Shown: piece by piece, positions 17,132 through 25,992 of the stretch
Position numbering within the stretch: position 1 is the first letter of the stretch
Layout: the number at the start of each line of letters is the position of its first letter
Origin: Chromatiaceae bacterium
GTDB lineage: Bacteria; Pseudomonadota; Gammaproteobacteria; Chromatiales; Chromatiaceae
Length of the DNA: 64,000 nt
Assembly (NCBI GenBank): GCA_024235395.1
Contig: JACKMK010000003.1
Coordinates: forward strand, 186,001 to 250,000
Direction of reading: 5' to 3'
Notes under the pieces: generated by a model
The model's database searches: none
What the model was told of the DNA's origin: nothing
Seen by the model: only the letters and a program-made list of their open reading frames with translations
Position numbers and translations under genes: made by a program

Positions 17132-19963
17132 CTAGCCCCCGGCGAGCGCCGAGGCGCCGCGCCCCCGAAGCACCTGTTCGGCGAGCACCTTTTCCCGGAA
17201 TGCATCGGCCGGCAGCGCCTTGTCGAACAGGAAACCCTGCAGGAATGGCACGCCCGCTTCGAACAGGCACTCGGCCTGGGCCTCGGTCTCGATGCCCTCG
17301 GCGACCAGTTTCAAGTTGGCCGCGCGCGCCAGGCTGACGACCGCGGTGACGATCGCCTCGTCCGGCGCGCTCTCCGGCAGGTCCTTGACGAACAGGCGGT
17401 CGATCTTGAGGCCGTCGACCGGCAGCATCTTGAGGTACTTGAGCGAGGCGTAGCCGGTCCCGAAATCGTCGATCAGCACGCGCACGCCGAGCCCGCGCAG
17501 GCGCCGCAGGCGCTCGACGCCCGCGTCGAACTGGCCGATCAGCGCGGTCTCGGTGACCTCCAGCGTGAGTCGCTCGGGCGGCAGGCCGTTGTCGCGCAGC
17601 GCCTTCGCCACCTGTTGTTCGATGTCGTCGCTGGACAGCTGCAGGCTGGAGACGTTCACCGTGATGGTGTCCACCTGCAGCCCCAGGTCGAGCCATTCGC
17701 GCGTCTGCCGGCAGACCTCGTTGATCGCCCAGGCGCCCATGCCGGCGATCAGCCCGCTCTGTTCGGCGACCTCGATGAAGCCGCCGGGCATCACCAGCCC
17801 CACGCCGGGTCGCTGCCAGCGCATCAGCGCCTCGGCGCTGCGCACACGCCGTCGGTGCGCATCCACGACCGGCTGGTAGTGCAGCACCAGTTCACCGTTG
17901 TCGATCGCCCCCTTGAGCGCCTGCTCGACCTCCATACGACCGGCGATCGCGTCGCGCATCTCGGGCGAGAAGAACAACAGCCGCCCGCGGCGTGCATTCT
18001 TCGCCGCGTAGCGCGCGGCGTCCAGGCTCTGCAGCATCCCATCGAAGTTGGCGCCGTCGCGTGGAAAGACCGCCGCACTCATGGTCGCCGTCAGGCGCAC
18101 GTCGCGCAGACCGGTGACGAAGGGCCGATCGAGTTCTCGCGTGACCACCTCGGCCTGGGTGTGCAGGCGCTTCAGCAGGTCGGTCAGGTCGTTGCCGCTC
18201 AGCATCACCAGGAACTGGTCGCCTTCGAGACGACCAACCACGCACGGCGGCGGCAGCATCTCGCGCAGCCGCGCCCCGAGCTCGGTGAGCAACTGGTCGC
18301 CTCCCGAGTGACCGAGCGAGTCGTTGATCTGCTTGAAGCGGTCGACCCCGACCGCCAGCAGGCCGATCGGCTGTTGCCCGGTCTGGTTCGCGGCCACCCA
18401 CTCGTCGAACAACGCCTCGAGGCGCTGCCGGTTGGGCAGGCCGCTCAACCAGTCGTGGTTCGCCTGGTGGTACAGGCGTCGCTCGAGTACCAGCTTGCCC
18501 AGGGTGATGCCGAGTATGTCGGCCACGCGGCCGACCTGCATCGCATCGTCGGAACCCTGCCCGCGCACGATGATCTTCGCCGCGACGTTGTCCGAGGACG
18601 TGACCGGAAACAGGCGCAGGTCGGCCCCGCCCAGGGCGCCAAAGCGCTGGCGTATGAAGTCGTTGAATGCCGTGGCGAGGTCGGCCGATGCACTGCGCGC
18701 ATCGCCGGCCAGATCGACCGGGGCCTCGCAGGCCTCGACCGCGGTGTGATCGCCGAAGTCCCGGCACCACAGGGTGCCGGCGGCGTGCCAGCGTTCCTGG
18801 CAGACGAAGGCACCGCGTCCCGGACCGATCAACTCGCCGAGACACTCGGCGGCGACGTCCAGGGCGGCCTCGACGGTCGGTGCGCCCTGCAGTTCGCGAT
18901 CGAGCCGTTCAAGGATGGTCAGTTCGGTGAACTGGGCGCCGATCTGACCGGCCATGTTGTCGAATGCATCGCCCAGGTGCTGGAACTCGTCGCCCGAGTT
19001 CAGTTGTACGCGGTGCGCGAACTGCCCGTTGGCCAGCTCCCTGGTCGCGCTTGTCAGGCGCGCCAGCGGTTCCAGGTTGCCGCGCACCATACGGCTGCCG
19101 AGGATGAATGCCAGCGCCAACGCGACCAGCGCGGCGCCGAAGAATATCCGGTCGAACATCACCACCGAGGCCAGCGCGATCGATTCGGGCACCCCGGAGA
19201 CGACACTCCAGCGTTCGAGTTGGTAGTGGGGCTTGAGAAACAACGACCAGACCGCGGTCATCACCGGCTCGCTCCGCGCGGGATGCAGTGCCCGCGGGCG
19301 GCCGCGCTCGGCAATCAGGCCGTGTGCCTGTTCGAGCCAGGCGGCATAACCGGCCCGGTTGCAGTACACCGGCAACTGCTGCGGACCGAGCACACAGACC
19401 GACTCGGCGCGCCCGGCGACACCGGTGGTATCCCACAGATGCTGCATCCTCAACTCGGCGCCGATCCATGCCGGGTCACCGCGCCGGTCACTCGTCGCGA
19501 CCAGCAGCAGCGCGCGTTGCCGGGCCGGCTCACCGATCGTCAGCAGCAGTGGTAGCGCACGGTCGGCGGTCGCGACCGCACGTGTGATCGTCGTGCGCTC
19601 GACCTCGGTGACCGGCAGGGCGCCGGTGACCACGCCGTTCGGGCTCGCCCGAAAGAACCCCAGCACGCGGTCTTCGAGGTCGAGTCGGCCGACGTCCGGT
19701 ACGATCGCCGAGGCGTCGGCATACAGGGGGCCAAGGATCTGCAGCTCGTCGGAGACGAAACGCAGGCGGTCATAGATCGACATGCCGACGTCGCGCGCCA
19801 GGCGGTGGGCGTCGCGCAGCGCGCGCTCCTGCAGCTGGTCGACGACCATCAGGTAGGCGCTGCCGGCGAGCACCGTCAGCGGGATCGCGGCGGCGATGAC
19901 GAACGACAGCAGGATGCGCCGCGCAACGCTCGACCGCCAGACATCGACCAGTCGCCCCAGCAT
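17132..19963 (-). CDS. Membrane HAMP-GAF-GGDEF(degenerate)-EAL protein
   Basis: A 943-residue inner-membrane sensor. Helix 1 is at about 15-40, a periplasmic Cache-like domain follows, helix 2 is near 285-305, then a HAMP segment (SRMVRGNLEPLARLTSATRE) and a GAF-like region. The GGDEF domain is degenerate: the motif reads LEGDQF (about residue 579), so cyclase activity is unlikely. The EAL domain is intact (AEALMRW near 710, NVSSLQL, EVTETAL, DDFGTGYASL, KIDRLFV, EGIETEAQ), so it is probably a c-di-GMP phosphodiesterase. It starts four bases after the stop of pilin copy 2, with GAGGA upstream, so both are probably one transcript. Confidence 0.92.
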   Translation of the reverse strand: MLGRLVDVWRSSVARRILLSFVIAAAIPLTVLAGSAYLMVVDQLQERALRDAHRLARDVGMSIYDRLRFVSDELQILGPLYADASAIVPDVGRLDLEDRVLGFFRASPNGVVTGALPVTEVERTTITRAVATADRALPLLLTIGEPARQRALLLVATSDRRGDPAWIGAELRMQHLWDTTGVAGRAESVCVLGPQQLPVYCNRAGYAAWLEQAHGLIAERGRPRALHPARSEPVMTAVWSLFLKPHYQLERWSVVSGVPESIALASVVMFDRIFFGAALVALALAFILGSRMVRGNLEPLARLTSATRELANGQFAHRVQLNSGDEFQHLGDAFDNMAGQIGAQFTELTILERLDRELQGAPTVEAALDVAAECLGELIGPGRGAFVCQERWHAAGTLWCRDFGDHTAVEACEAPVDLAGDARSASADLATAFNDFIRQRFGALGGADLRLFPVTSSDNVAAKIIVRGQGSDDAMQVGRVADILGITLGKLVLERRLYHQANHDWLSGLPNRQRLEALFDEWVAANQTGQQPIGLLAVGVDRFKQINDSLGHSGGDQLLTELGARLREMLPPPCVVGRLEGDQFLVMLSGNDLTDLLKRLHTQAEVVTRELDRPFVTGLRDVRLTATMSAAVFPRDGANFDGMLQSLDAARYAAKNARRGRLLFFSPEMRDAIAGRMEVEQALKGAIDNGELVLHYQPVVDAHRRRVRSAEALMRWQRPGVGLVMPGGFIEVAEQSGLIAGMGAWAINEVCRQTREWLDLGLQVDTITVNVSSLQLSSDDIEQQVAKALRDNGLPPERLTLEVTETALIGQFDAGVERLRRLRGLGVRVLIDDFGTGYASLKYLKMLPVDGLKIDRLFVKDLPESAPDEAIVTAVVSLARAANLKLVAEGIETEAQAECLFEAGVPFLQGFLFDKALPADAFREKVLAEQVLRGRGASALAGG

Positions 19964-19967
19964 GCCG

Positions 19968-20426
19968 CTAGTGGTCCTCGGCGAGGCCGACGAAGTCGCC
20001 GTCGTTGGCGCGCACGATGTCGTCGCGAGCCTTCTTTCCGGTGAATTGCGGCGAGGTCTCGCCGTCGGCGCCCATGCTGTACAGGTCGTAGTCGGAGTTC
20101 ACCGGGTTCATCGACTTGTCGCGCCGGCGCTTGCCGTTCAGTCCCGGTGCCGGGTTGTTGCGGATCCACAGATACTGGTACGGGTTGCCCCAGGGGTCGG
20201 CCATGTTGATACCGGCCGCGGCCAGCGTCGCCGGCGGCCGGTTGTCGAGGTACAGGTCGGTGAGGATCAGCTCGATCTGGCGGATGTCCTGGATGGCCGT
20301 GCCGATATGCCCCTCGTTCACGTAGCCACGGTAGAAGGGGATCGCGATCGCCGAGAGAATTGCGAGGATCGCGACCGCGAGCATCAGCTCGATCAGGGTG
20401 AACCCGGTCTGTCGGTGTCGGAACAT
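19968..20426 (-). CDS. GspG-like type IV pilin/pseudopilin, copy 2
   Basis: A 152-residue prepilin. The leader MFRHRQTG is followed by FTLIELMLAVAILAILSAIA with Glu5, a canonical prepilin-peptidase site and pilin helix. The body has HIGTAIQDIRQIELILTDLY and DPWGNPYQYLWIRNN, the GspG-type motif, then a Lys/Arg-rich segment (GLNGKRRRDKSMNP) and an acidic end. It is closely similar to copy 1 (16516-16929) over the first 60 residues, a local duplication. It lies between cbbQ and the EAL protein, all leftward, and is likely cotranscribed with the latter. No other pilus or type II secretion gene is nearby. Confidence 0.88.
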   Translation of the reverse strand: MFRHRQTGFTLIELMLAVAILAILSAIAIPFYRGYVNEGHIGTAIQDIRQIELILTDLYLDNRPPATLAAAGINMADPWGNPYQYLWIRNNPAPGLNGKRRRDKSMNPVNSDYDLYSMGADGETSPQFTGKKARDDIVRANDGDFVGLAEDH

Positions 20427-20599
20427 GCGAGGGTATCCGTGGCTCGTGCGCAAACGCCCCGCCTGCCGGCGACGCCGCCAGGAATCGAAATCCTGTCGAG
20501 CGACCGCGGCAGGGCACGGCATATAGCTCGGCTATCGGCCCCGGCCACGGGTTTCTGAAGGGTATCCGGCGACAGGGCGCCGCCGTGACGGGGCGTCGC

Positions 20600-21397
20600 T
20601 CAGAACAGCGACGCGGACAGTTCGTTGACCGCGGTCAGCATGTCGCGGTCGTCGGTCAGCGCCTGCGCAACCGCGGCGCGGCACGCGACCACCGGATCGA
20701 CCCCGGCGTGGATCAGCTTGGCGGCGTGCACCAGCAGGCGGGTCGAGGCCCCCTCGTCGAGCCCCTGGCCCTTGAGATTGCGGGTCATGTGGGCGAATTT
20801 GACCAGCCGCGCCGCCTGCTCGGCATCGATCGACGCCTCGCGCTGGATGATCTGCTGTTCGAGCCGCACCTCGGGGTAGTCGAACTCCAGCGCGACGAAG
20901 CGCTGCCGGGTCGATTGCTTGAGGTCCTTGAGCACCGACTGGTAGCCGGGGTTGTAGGACATCGCCAGCGCGAATCCCGGCGCGGCCCGGAGCAGTTCGC
21001 CGGTCTTCTCCATCGGCAGCTCCCGCCGGTCGTCGGCCAGCGGATGGATCACGACCGTGGTGTCCTTGCGCGCCTCGACCACCTCGTCGAGGTAACAGAT
21101 CGCGCCGGTTCGCACCGCGCGTGCCAGCGGCCCGTCGACCCAGGTTGTCTCGCCGCCCTTCACGAGAAAACGCCCGACCAGGTCGGACGCGGTCAGGTCG
21201 TCGTGGCAGGAGACGGTGATCAGCGGGCGCTGCAGGCGCCACGCCATGTGCTCCATGAAGCGCGTCTTGCCGCAGCCGGTCGGCCCCTTGAGCAACACCG
21301 GCAACTGGTTGCGGTAGGCGGCATCGAACACCGCGATCTCGTCGCCGACCGGCTCGTAGTAGGGTTCCTCGGTGATGAAATTTTCTTCGGTTTTCAA
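20600..21397 (-). CDS. cbbQ: RuBisCO activase AAA+ ATPase CbbQ
   Basis: A 265-residue MoxR-type AAA+ ATPase. Walker A is GPTGCGKT, Walker B is AICYLDEVVEAR, and the conserved segments EPYYEPVGDEIAVF, SCHDDLTASDLVGRFLV, MSYNPGYQSVLKDLKQST and LKGQGLDEGASTRLLV match CbbQ closely; NorQ is the sister family. With CbbO it remodels inhibited RuBisCO to release sugar phosphates. The start is uncertain: a TTG at 21397 gives the normal family length, while a TTG 30 codons upstream is also open, and neither has a strong ribosome-binding site. The partner cbbO is about 7.5 kb downstream on the same strand. Confidence 0.88.
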   Translation of the reverse strand: MKTEENFITEEPYYEPVGDEIAVFDAAYRNQLPVLLKGPTGCGKTRFMEHMAWRLQRPLITVSCHDDLTASDLVGRFLVKGGETTWVDGPLARAVRTGAICYLDEVVEARKDTTVVIHPLADDRRELPMEKTGELLRAAPGFALAMSYNPGYQSVLKDLKQSTRQRFVALEFDYPEVRLEQQIIQREASIDAEQAARLVKFAHMTRNLKGQGLDEGASTRLLVHAAKLIHAGVDPVVACRAAVAQALTDDRDMLTAVNELSASLF

Positions 21398-21768
21398 TGC
21401 GCTGGCGTTCCCGATCGAGGCAGTTTGCGGCGCCCGGCATGGCCCGGCCACGAGCGCGCAGGCTACCAGCCTTTGCGGCCCGCGCAACCCCGCGGCGGCT
21501 GGGGGCGTCGCACCGCCGGACGCGGTCGGCAGGGCACGCGTGGCCGCGAACCTTATTTATTAGTGCATCGGAAAATTCGATTGTTTGTGCATAGCGATAG
21601 TCAGGCAACGGGAGTATCGTTGTCGGTCCCTGAAATCGGCCTAGCGCGGAGGCTTGCGCGCGGGCCGTCGAGACGAATTCCCGGCCCCACGGGGCCTTCT
21701 GCCGCAGGCGCCCATCCGGTGCCTGCGGACGAACGAGATTCATCACTATCCGCGACGGAGGACTATCC
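21398..21768. other. Intergenic region between cbbQ and qmoA (divergent starts)
   Basis: About 370 bases between the divergent cbbQ and qmoA starts. The cbbQ side is GC-rich and could hold an alternative upstream start. An AT-rich stretch at 21551-21600 probably holds the promoter(s), but I cannot assign hexamers with confidence. A strong hairpin lies at 21702-21728, and a shorter GGCCCC/GGGGCC hairpin at 21683-21696. A GGAGGA ribosome-binding site (21757-21762) serves qmoA. Confidence 0.6.
21702..21728 (+). promoter_or_regulatory. Hairpin in the qmoA leader
   Basis: Bases 21702-21712 pair with 21718-21728 in an eleven-base stem (one G-T pair) closed by a five-base loop. It ends 29 bases before the qmoA ribosome-binding site and has no following T-run, so it is not a classical terminator. 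It could stabilise the mRNA or be a protein target. Confidence 0.4.
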
Positions 21769-23049
21769 ATGACGGAAGTCGTAGCCACCAACGAGACCAT
21801 TCTCGTCGTCGGTGGCGGCATCAGCGGCATGACTGCCGCACTCGAGGCCGCCGAGACCGGGAAAAAGGTCGTGCTGGTCGAAAAGCGTCCCTACCTGGGA
21901 GGGCGCGTCAGCCAGCTGTACAAGTACTTCCCGAAACTGTGCCACCCGACCTGCGGGCTGGAGATCAACCAGCGCCGCGCCAAGATGAACCCGAACCTGA
22001 CCATCCTGACGATGGCCGAGGTGACCGGCATCGAGGGTGAGGCCGGCGCCTATACCGCGACCGTCAAGCTGTCCCCGCGCTATGTCAACGACAACTGCAC
22101 CGGCTGCGGCGACTGCGCCAAGGTCGTCGAGGCCGAGTTCGACGACGAGTACAACTACGGCATGTCGAAGCGCAAGGGCGCCTACCTGCCGCACGTGATG
22201 GCGCACCCGATGCAGTACGTGATCGACCCGCGCATCATCGGCACGGACGACGCGCAGAAGGCCAAGGACGCCTGCAAATACAACGCCGTCGACCTCGACA
22301 TGCAGGAGCGCGAGATCAAGTTCCCGGCGGGCGCGGTGATCTGGGCGACCGGCTGGAAGCCCTACGACGCGGCGAAGATCCAGCCGTACGGCTACGACCG
22401 CTTCCCGAACGTGATCACCAACGTCGAATTCGAGCGCATGGCCGACCCCAAGGGGCCGACCGGCGGCAAGATCCTGCGCCCCAGCGACGGCAAGGAGGCG
22501 AAGAACGTCGCCTTCATCCAGTGCGCCGGTTCGCGTGACCGCAACCACCTGTACCACTGCTCGCGCATCTGCTGCATGGCCTCGCTGAAGCAGACCCACT
22601 ACGTGGTCGATGCCTACGACGACGCGAAGGTCACCATTTATTACATCGACATCCGCGCGATCGACCGTTTCGAGGATTTCTATGCGCGCGTGCGTGCGAT
22701 GGACAACGTCTCGTTCGTCAAGTCGAAGGTCGCGAACATCATCGCCGACAAGGAAGACAACCCGGTGTGCCACGGTGTCGACACCGAGGGTTATCACCGC
22801 TACGCCAACCCGCACGACCTGGTCGTGCTCGCGACCGGCATGGAGCCGTCGGTCGCCAAAGGCGATTTCCCGGTCGAGATCGTGATCAACCGCGAGGGCT
22901 TCATCGAGCCCGACGCCGCCAACGGCGGTGTGTTCGCCGCGGGTTCGGCATCCGATGCCCTGGATGTGAACCGCGCAGTACAGCACGCAACCGGTGCCGC
23001 CCTGAAGGCCATTCAGGTCGTCAACCGCGTTGCCAGAGCGGAGGCTTAA
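21769..23049 (+). CDS. qmoA: QmoA, HdrA-like flavoprotein of the Qmo complex
   Basis: A 426-residue soluble flavoprotein related to heterodisulfide reductase subunit A. The N-terminal FAD-binding motif is ILVVGGGISGMTAALEAAE, followed by LVEKRPYLGGRVSQLYKYFP, typical of QmoA. A Cys cluster NCTGCGDC sits near residue 110, and QCAGSRDRN and CSRICCMAS further on resemble HdrA cysteines. Qmo exchanges electrons between APS reductase and the quinone pool; in sulfur oxidisers the flow is from APS reductase outward. GGAGGA precedes the ATG. First gene of a four-gene set with qmoB only three bases away; aprBA lies about 4 kb to the right on the opposite strand. Confidence 0.93.
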   Translation: MTEVVATNETILVVGGGISGMTAALEAAETGKKVVLVEKRPYLGGRVSQLYKYFPKLCHPTCGLEINQRRAKMNPNLTILTMAEVTGIEGEAGAYTATVKLSPRYVNDNCTGCGDCAKVVEAEFDDEYNYGMSKRKGAYLPHVMAHPMQYVIDPRIIGTDDAQKAKDACKYNAVDLDMQEREIKFPAGAVIWATGWKPYDAAKIQPYGYDRFPNVITNVEFERMADPKGPTGGKILRPSDGKEAKNVAFIQCAGSRDRNHLYHCSRICCMASLKQTHYVVDAYDDAKVTIYYIDIRAIDRFEDFYARVRAMDNVSFVKSKVANIIADKEDNPVCHGVDTEGYHRYANPHDLVVLATGMEPSVAKGDFPVEIVINREGFIEPDAANGGVFAAGSASDALDVNRAVQHATGAALKAIQVVNRVARAEA

Positions 23050-23052
23050 CCC

Positions 23053-25344
23053 ATGGCAGACGACAAGAAATTCGCCGGCTTCATCTGCACCGGCTGCGGC
23101 ATTGGCGAGCGTCTCGACGCCGCCCAGCTGGAATCCACCGCGAAGCGTGACGGCAAGATGGCCACCTGCCAGCAGCACGAGATGCTGTGCAGCAAGGAAG
23201 GCGTGCAGATGATCCGTGACGCGATCGACAACGACGGCGCCACCCACATCATGATCGCCGCCTGCTCGCGGCGCGCCAAGGTCGAGGCGTTCAGCTTCCC
23301 CGACGTCGCGATGTCGCGCGCGAACCTGCGCGAGGGCGTGATCTGGTCACGCCCGGATTCCGACGAGCACCAGGAGACCACGCAGGAGATGGCGGACGAC
23401 TACATCCGCATGGCCTGCGCCGAGGTCAAGTACATGAACAAGCCGTCGATGTCGGGTGAGCAGCCGCTCAACAAGCACATCCTGGTCGTCGGCGGTGGCG
23501 TGACCGGCATGACCGCCGCACTGGAGTCCGCTGCGGCCGGCTTCCCGGTGCACATCGTCGAGAAGACCGGCGCGCTCGGCGGCTGGGCCGCGCAGTGGCA
23601 CAAGCGCATCCCGTACCGTGCCGCGGCCGCGGGCGTAACGAACGGCACCAATGTCGACCTGCCGCTGCCGCTCGACAACGATGTAGACCAGATGATCGCG
23701 GCGGTCGAGGCCAACGAGCTGATCACGGTTCACCTGAACAGCACCGTCACCAAGACTTCCGGCGCGCCGGGCCGCTTCTCGGCGGACATCACCACCGAGT
23801 CCGGCGGTACGTCCACCGAGAACTTCGGCGCCGTGATCCAGGCCTCCGGCTGGAAGGCGTTCGATCCTTCCGGGCTCGCGTACCTGGGCTCGGGCAATGC
23901 CGATGTCGTGACCAACGTCGAACTCGAGGCGCTGGCCAAGGCGGCCGGCGACGGCCCGATCAAGCGCCCGTCGGATGGCAAAGAGGTCAAGTCGGTGGTG
24001 TTCGTGCAGAACGCCGGCCAGGCGTCGACCGCCGAGGGTCACCTGCCCTACCACTCCGGGATCGGCGACCTCATCTCGATCAAGCAGGCGATGTACTTCA
24101 AGGCGCAGAACGGCAAGGACTGCGATACCACGGTGTTGTTCGACAACCTACGCACCCCGGGTGCCGCCGGCGAGGACTTCTACCGCTCCGGTCAGCAACA
24201 GATGGTGATCTTCTCCAAGGGCAAGGTGAACGAGGTGACCAGCGCCGGCAACGGTGCGACGGTCAACTTCAAGGACCTGATCCTGGACGAGGACGTCAAT
24301 CTCGAAGCCGACCTGGTGGTACTCGACCTCGGCATGGTGCCGAACTCCGGGCCGGACCCGTATGCCACCAGCGAATCGCAGGAAGGCATGAGCGACGAGG
24401 AGAAGGCGGCCGACAACAGTGCACGCGAGACCGCGGTCAGCGTCGACTCGATCCTCAACCTGGATTACCGCCAGGGTACCGATCTGCCGCAGCTGAAGTG
24501 GGGCTTCACCGATTCGCACTTCATCTGCTTCCCGTACGAGACGCGTCGTACCGGCATCTACGCCGCCGGCCCGGTGCGTCGCCCGATGGACATCAGGCAG
24601 GCCCAGGACGATGCGACCGGTGCCGCGATGAAGGCGATCCAGGCGGCGGTCAACGCCGGACAGGGTTCGGCCGCACATCCGCGTGTCGGCGACCTGTCGT
24701 ACCCGAAGTTCCGCAAAGAGGGCTGCACCCAGTGCAAACGCTGCACCGTGGAATGCCCCTTCGGCGCGATCAACGAGGACGAGCAGCGTTATCCGATGTT
24801 CAACGAGTCGCGCTGCCGTCGCTGCGGCACCTGCATGGGCGCCTGCCCGGTGCGCGTGATCTCGTTCGAGAACTACTCGATCGACTCGGTCGGCCAGCAG
24901 ATCAAGAACGTCGATATCCCGGACGAGTTCTCCGAGAAGCCCCGCATCCTGGTCATGGCCTGCGAGAACGATGCCTATCCGGCACTCGACCAGGCCGCGA
25001 TGAGTGGCCAGGAGATCAGCCCCTGGGCGCGCGTGATCCCGGTCCGCTGTCTCGGCTCGGTCTCGCTGTCATGGGTCACCGACGCGATGAACAGCGGTTA
25101 CGACGGCATCGTGATGATGGGCTGCCAGCGCGGCGACGACTACCAGTGTCACTTCGTGCGCGGCTCGACCATGGCGGCGGAACGCATGGCCAAGGTCGGC
25201 GATACCCTGTCGACGCTGAACCTCGAACCCGAGCGCGTGGTCGTGCACGAGGTCGCCATCACCGATATCGAGCGCGCACCGCGCCTGATCAAGGAGATGG
25301 AAGAGGTCGTCGAGAAAGTGGGCATGAGCCCGTTCAAGTTCTAA
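23053..25344 (+). CDS. qmoB: QmoB, HdrA/MvhD-like flavoprotein of the Qmo complex
   Basis: A 763-residue iron-sulfur flavoprotein. An N-terminal segment with CTGCGIGERLD and AACSRRAKVE precedes the FAD domain (ILVVGGGVTGMTAALESAAA, near residue 140). Two [4Fe-4S] motifs start near residue 558 (CTQCKRCTVECPFGAI and CRRCGTCMGACPVRVI). The last 130 residues are an MvhD-like domain (ILVMACENDAYPALDQAAMS, MMGCQRGDDYQCHFVRGS). This order is that of QmoB. The ribosome-binding site GGAGG overlaps the end of qmoA. The qmoA stop is three bases upstream and hdrC follows after 12, so the genes form one operon. Confidence 0.93.
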   Translation: MADDKKFAGFICTGCGIGERLDAAQLESTAKRDGKMATCQQHEMLCSKEGVQMIRDAIDNDGATHIMIAACSRRAKVEAFSFPDVAMSRANLREGVIWSRPDSDEHQETTQEMADDYIRMACAEVKYMNKPSMSGEQPLNKHILVVGGGVTGMTAALESAAAGFPVHIVEKTGALGGWAAQWHKRIPYRAAAAGVTNGTNVDLPLPLDNDVDQMIAAVEANELITVHLNSTVTKTSGAPGRFSADITTESGGTSTENFGAVIQASGWKAFDPSGLAYLGSGNADVVTNVELEALAKAAGDGPIKRPSDGKEVKSVVFVQNAGQASTAEGHLPYHSGIGDLISIKQAMYFKAQNGKDCDTTVLFDNLRTPGAAGEDFYRSGQQQMVIFSKGKVNEVTSAGNGATVNFKDLILDEDVNLEADLVVLDLGMVPNSGPDPYATSESQEGMSDEEKAADNSARETAVSVDSILNLDYRQGTDLPQLKWGFTDSHFICFPYETRRTGIYAAGPVRRPMDIRQAQDDATGAAMKAIQAAVNAGQGSAAHPRVGDLSYPKFRKEGCTQCKRCTVECPFGAINEDEQRYPMFNESRCRRCGTCMGACPVRVISFENYSIDSVGQQIKNVDIPDEFSEKPRILVMACENDAYPALDQAAMSGQEISPWARVIPVRCLGSVSLSWVTDAMNSGYDGIVMMGCQRGDDYQCHFVRGSTMAAERMAKVGDTLSTLNLEPERVVVHEVAITDIERAPRLIKEMEEVVEKVGMSPFKF

Positions 25345-25356
25345 GCGAGGTCCGTC

Positions 25357-25977
25357 ATGAGCGATATGAACACCGCGATGATCGAAAAATATCGCAACAG
25401 CTTCCTCGGGGAGGTTGAGGCGAACGTCGAAGAAGGCGAATGGGTCAAGATGTGCATGCAGTGCGGCGTGTGCGCCGGCTCCTGCCCGCTGGGCAACGCC
25501 TGGGAACACACACCGCAGAAGATCTTCATGATGATCCGCGCCGGCAAGCGTGACGAGGTGCTGACCTCGGACTCGATGTGGATGTGCACCTCCTGCTACA
25601 ACTGCATCGTGCGCTGCCCGCGCGAACTGCCGATCACCCACATCATGCATGGCCTGGCGCACTACGCGAAACGCCTGGGGATAGTGCCGAAGGAACAGCC
25701 GACGGCGAAATTCGCCCAGCTGTTCTGGGACAACCTGATGAAGAAGGGTCGTGTGAACGAGCTCAAGCTCGGGATCGACCTGTACTTCAAGGTTGGCGAA
25801 GGCATGAAGACCGCACTGAAGAACAAAGACATCGGGCTGGCAATGTGGAAGGCCAAGCGCCTCAACCCGATGGAGTTTTTCGGCGGTCACTCGGTCAAAG
25901 ACGTCTCCGGCCTGCAGAAGATGATCCAGAAGGCCCAGGAACTCGAAGACGCCCGTATCGCCAAGCACGGCGGTTGA
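25357..25977 (+). CDS. hdrC: HdrC-like iron-sulfur protein in place of QmoC
   Basis: A 206-residue soluble protein with two [4Fe-4S] motifs: CMQCGVCAGSCPLG (from about residue 33) and CTSCYNCIVRCPREL (from about 77), the HdrC arrangement. It corresponds to the N-terminal part of QmoC but has no membrane-embedded haem b domain, which canonical QmoC carries. It probably passes electrons between QmoAB and the HdrB-like protein encoded next. In Gram-positive sulfate reducers QmoC is likewise replaced by HdrC and HdrB proteins, so this is a known type of arrangement. It begins 12 bases after qmoB. Confidence 0.9.
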   Translation: MSDMNTAMIEKYRNSFLGEVEANVEEGEWVKMCMQCGVCAGSCPLGNAWEHTPQKIFMMIRAGKRDEVLTSDSMWMCTSCYNCIVRCPRELPITHIMHGLAHYAKRLGIVPKEQPTAKFAQLFWDNLMKKGRVNELKLGIDLYFKVGEGMKTALKNKDIGLAMWKAKRLNPMEFFGGHSVKDVSGLQKMIQKAQELEDARIAKHGG

Positions 25978-25992
25978 GAGGAGTAGGTATCC

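Noticed and set aside
10944..21397. NorD/NorQ (nitric oxide reductase activation) instead of CbbO/CbbQ
   Set aside because: The families are related, but the segments of the AAA+ protein and the end of the VWA protein fit CbbQ/CbbO better, and no norCB genes are present.
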